Source: an uncultured Actinomycetes bacterium (lineage in GTDB: Bacteria > Actinomycetota > Acidimicrobiia > Acidimicrobiales > Microtrichaceae). From it: a stretch of DNA of 5,413 nucleotides. Positions within the stretch are counted from its first letter, which is position 1. Each line of letters opens with the position of its first letter. A program made the position numbers and the translations under genes. The stretch lies in contig CAIYXG010000514.1 of the NCBI GenBank assembly GCA_903930035.1, positions 1-5,413 of the forward strand, in the 5' to 3' direction. Below are positions 5,102 to 5,413 of this stretch, one piece after another. The notes beneath the pieces were generated by a model. The model was given only the letters and a program-made list of their open reading frames with translations, did not search any database and was not told where the DNA came from.

Positions 5102-5413
5102 TCAGGTCCTCATGAAGACGTGGACCGTGAACACCCGGCGCCAGCCGTTGCAGTCGCCCCAGACTGCGGCAGTACCGATCTGCGTGAAGGCCGGGTCCAG
5201 GATGTTGGCCCGGTGCCCGGGCGAGTTGAGGTAGGCGGTGTGCACGTCGGTGATGGAAGCCCCCTCGCCGACGTTCTCGCCGAGCTTGCGCCAGTTGGAC
5301 GGCGCGCCGTCGGCCAAACGGCTGTGGCTGATGCTGCAGGCATTGCGCATCTTCTGGGCCCAGCTGTCGGCCTTGATGTCGAGCGTCAGGTTGGACCTGA
5401 GGGTTCGCAGCCC
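5102..5413 (-). CDS. CAP/SCP-domain (cysteine-rich secretory protein family) protein, N-terminus beyond window
   Basis: The last 103 residues of a CAP-superfamily protein are seen; the frame is open to the right edge and the start lies outside. The visible part opens GLRTLRSNLTLDIKADSWAQ, matching the first CAP helices (the usual R...GL..L.....L...A..WA). Then come SHSRL (His of the CAP site), GENVGEG (glutamates) and SPGHRANILDPAFTQIGTA, the CAP2-type signature with the second His. It ends VFTVHVFMRT, the final strand. Cysteines in NACSISHS and GDCNGW could form a disulfide, suggesting an exported protein. Bacterial CAP proteins usually have a signal peptide or anchor, but that end is not visible. 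Functions vary in the family and no specific role is assigned. A start at the internal ATG (5350) would cut off the first CAP helices and is rejected. Confidence 0.88.
   Translation of the reverse strand, partial: GLRTLRSNLTLDIKADSWAQKMRNACSISHSRLADGAPSNWRKLGENVGEGASITDVHTAYLNSPGHRANILDPAFTQIGTAAVWGDCNGWRRVFTVHVFMRT

Overview
This window is chromosomal DNA with very high GC content and strong G/C preference at codon third positions. It looks like an actinomycete-type genome (Actinomycetota). The gene set, and start codons that sit directly behind -10-like boxes, would suit Acidimicrobiia or a relative, but that placement is inference. I see no mobile element, CRISPR array, tRNA or rRNA.

Layout from left to right: the last 37 codons of an unrecognised plus-strand gene (2-115); a hairpin in a short convergent gap; a membrane-anchored cyclophilin-type peptidyl-prolyl isomerase on the minus strand (156-995); a 177-bp divergent spacer carrying a phased 12-bp repeat array and the promoters of both flanking genes; aspartokinase lysC on plus (1173-2396), with a probable in-frame internal start for a separate regulatory (beta) subunit at 1911; hemW on minus (2406-3551), convergent with lysC across only 9 bp; a 105-bp divergent spacer; aspartate-semialdehyde dehydrogenase asd on plus (3657-4694); a small MazG-like NTP pyrophosphohydrolase on minus (4719-4973); a strong hairpin (5047-5079); and the C-terminal part of a CAP/SCP-domain protein on minus, running off the right edge (5102-5413).

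The metabolic core is LysC plus Asd, the first two steps from aspartate to lysine, diaminopimelate, threonine, methionine and isoleucine. In many actinobacteria the two genes are adjacent and co-transcribed. Here hemW lies between them on the opposite strand, so each needs its own promoter, and a -10-like box is visible just before each start. The other genes (protein folding, radical-SAM haem chaperone, nucleotide housekeeping, secreted CAP protein) have no obvious functional link to that pathway. No two complete adjacent genes share a strand except mazG and the CAP gene, and these are separated by a probable terminator.

I did not find a convincing undescribed multi-gene system. The points most worth a second look are the internal lysC start with a near-perfect Shine-Dalgarno, the 12-bp phased array between ppi and lysC, the altered aspartokinase core motif, and the set of apparently leaderless starts.
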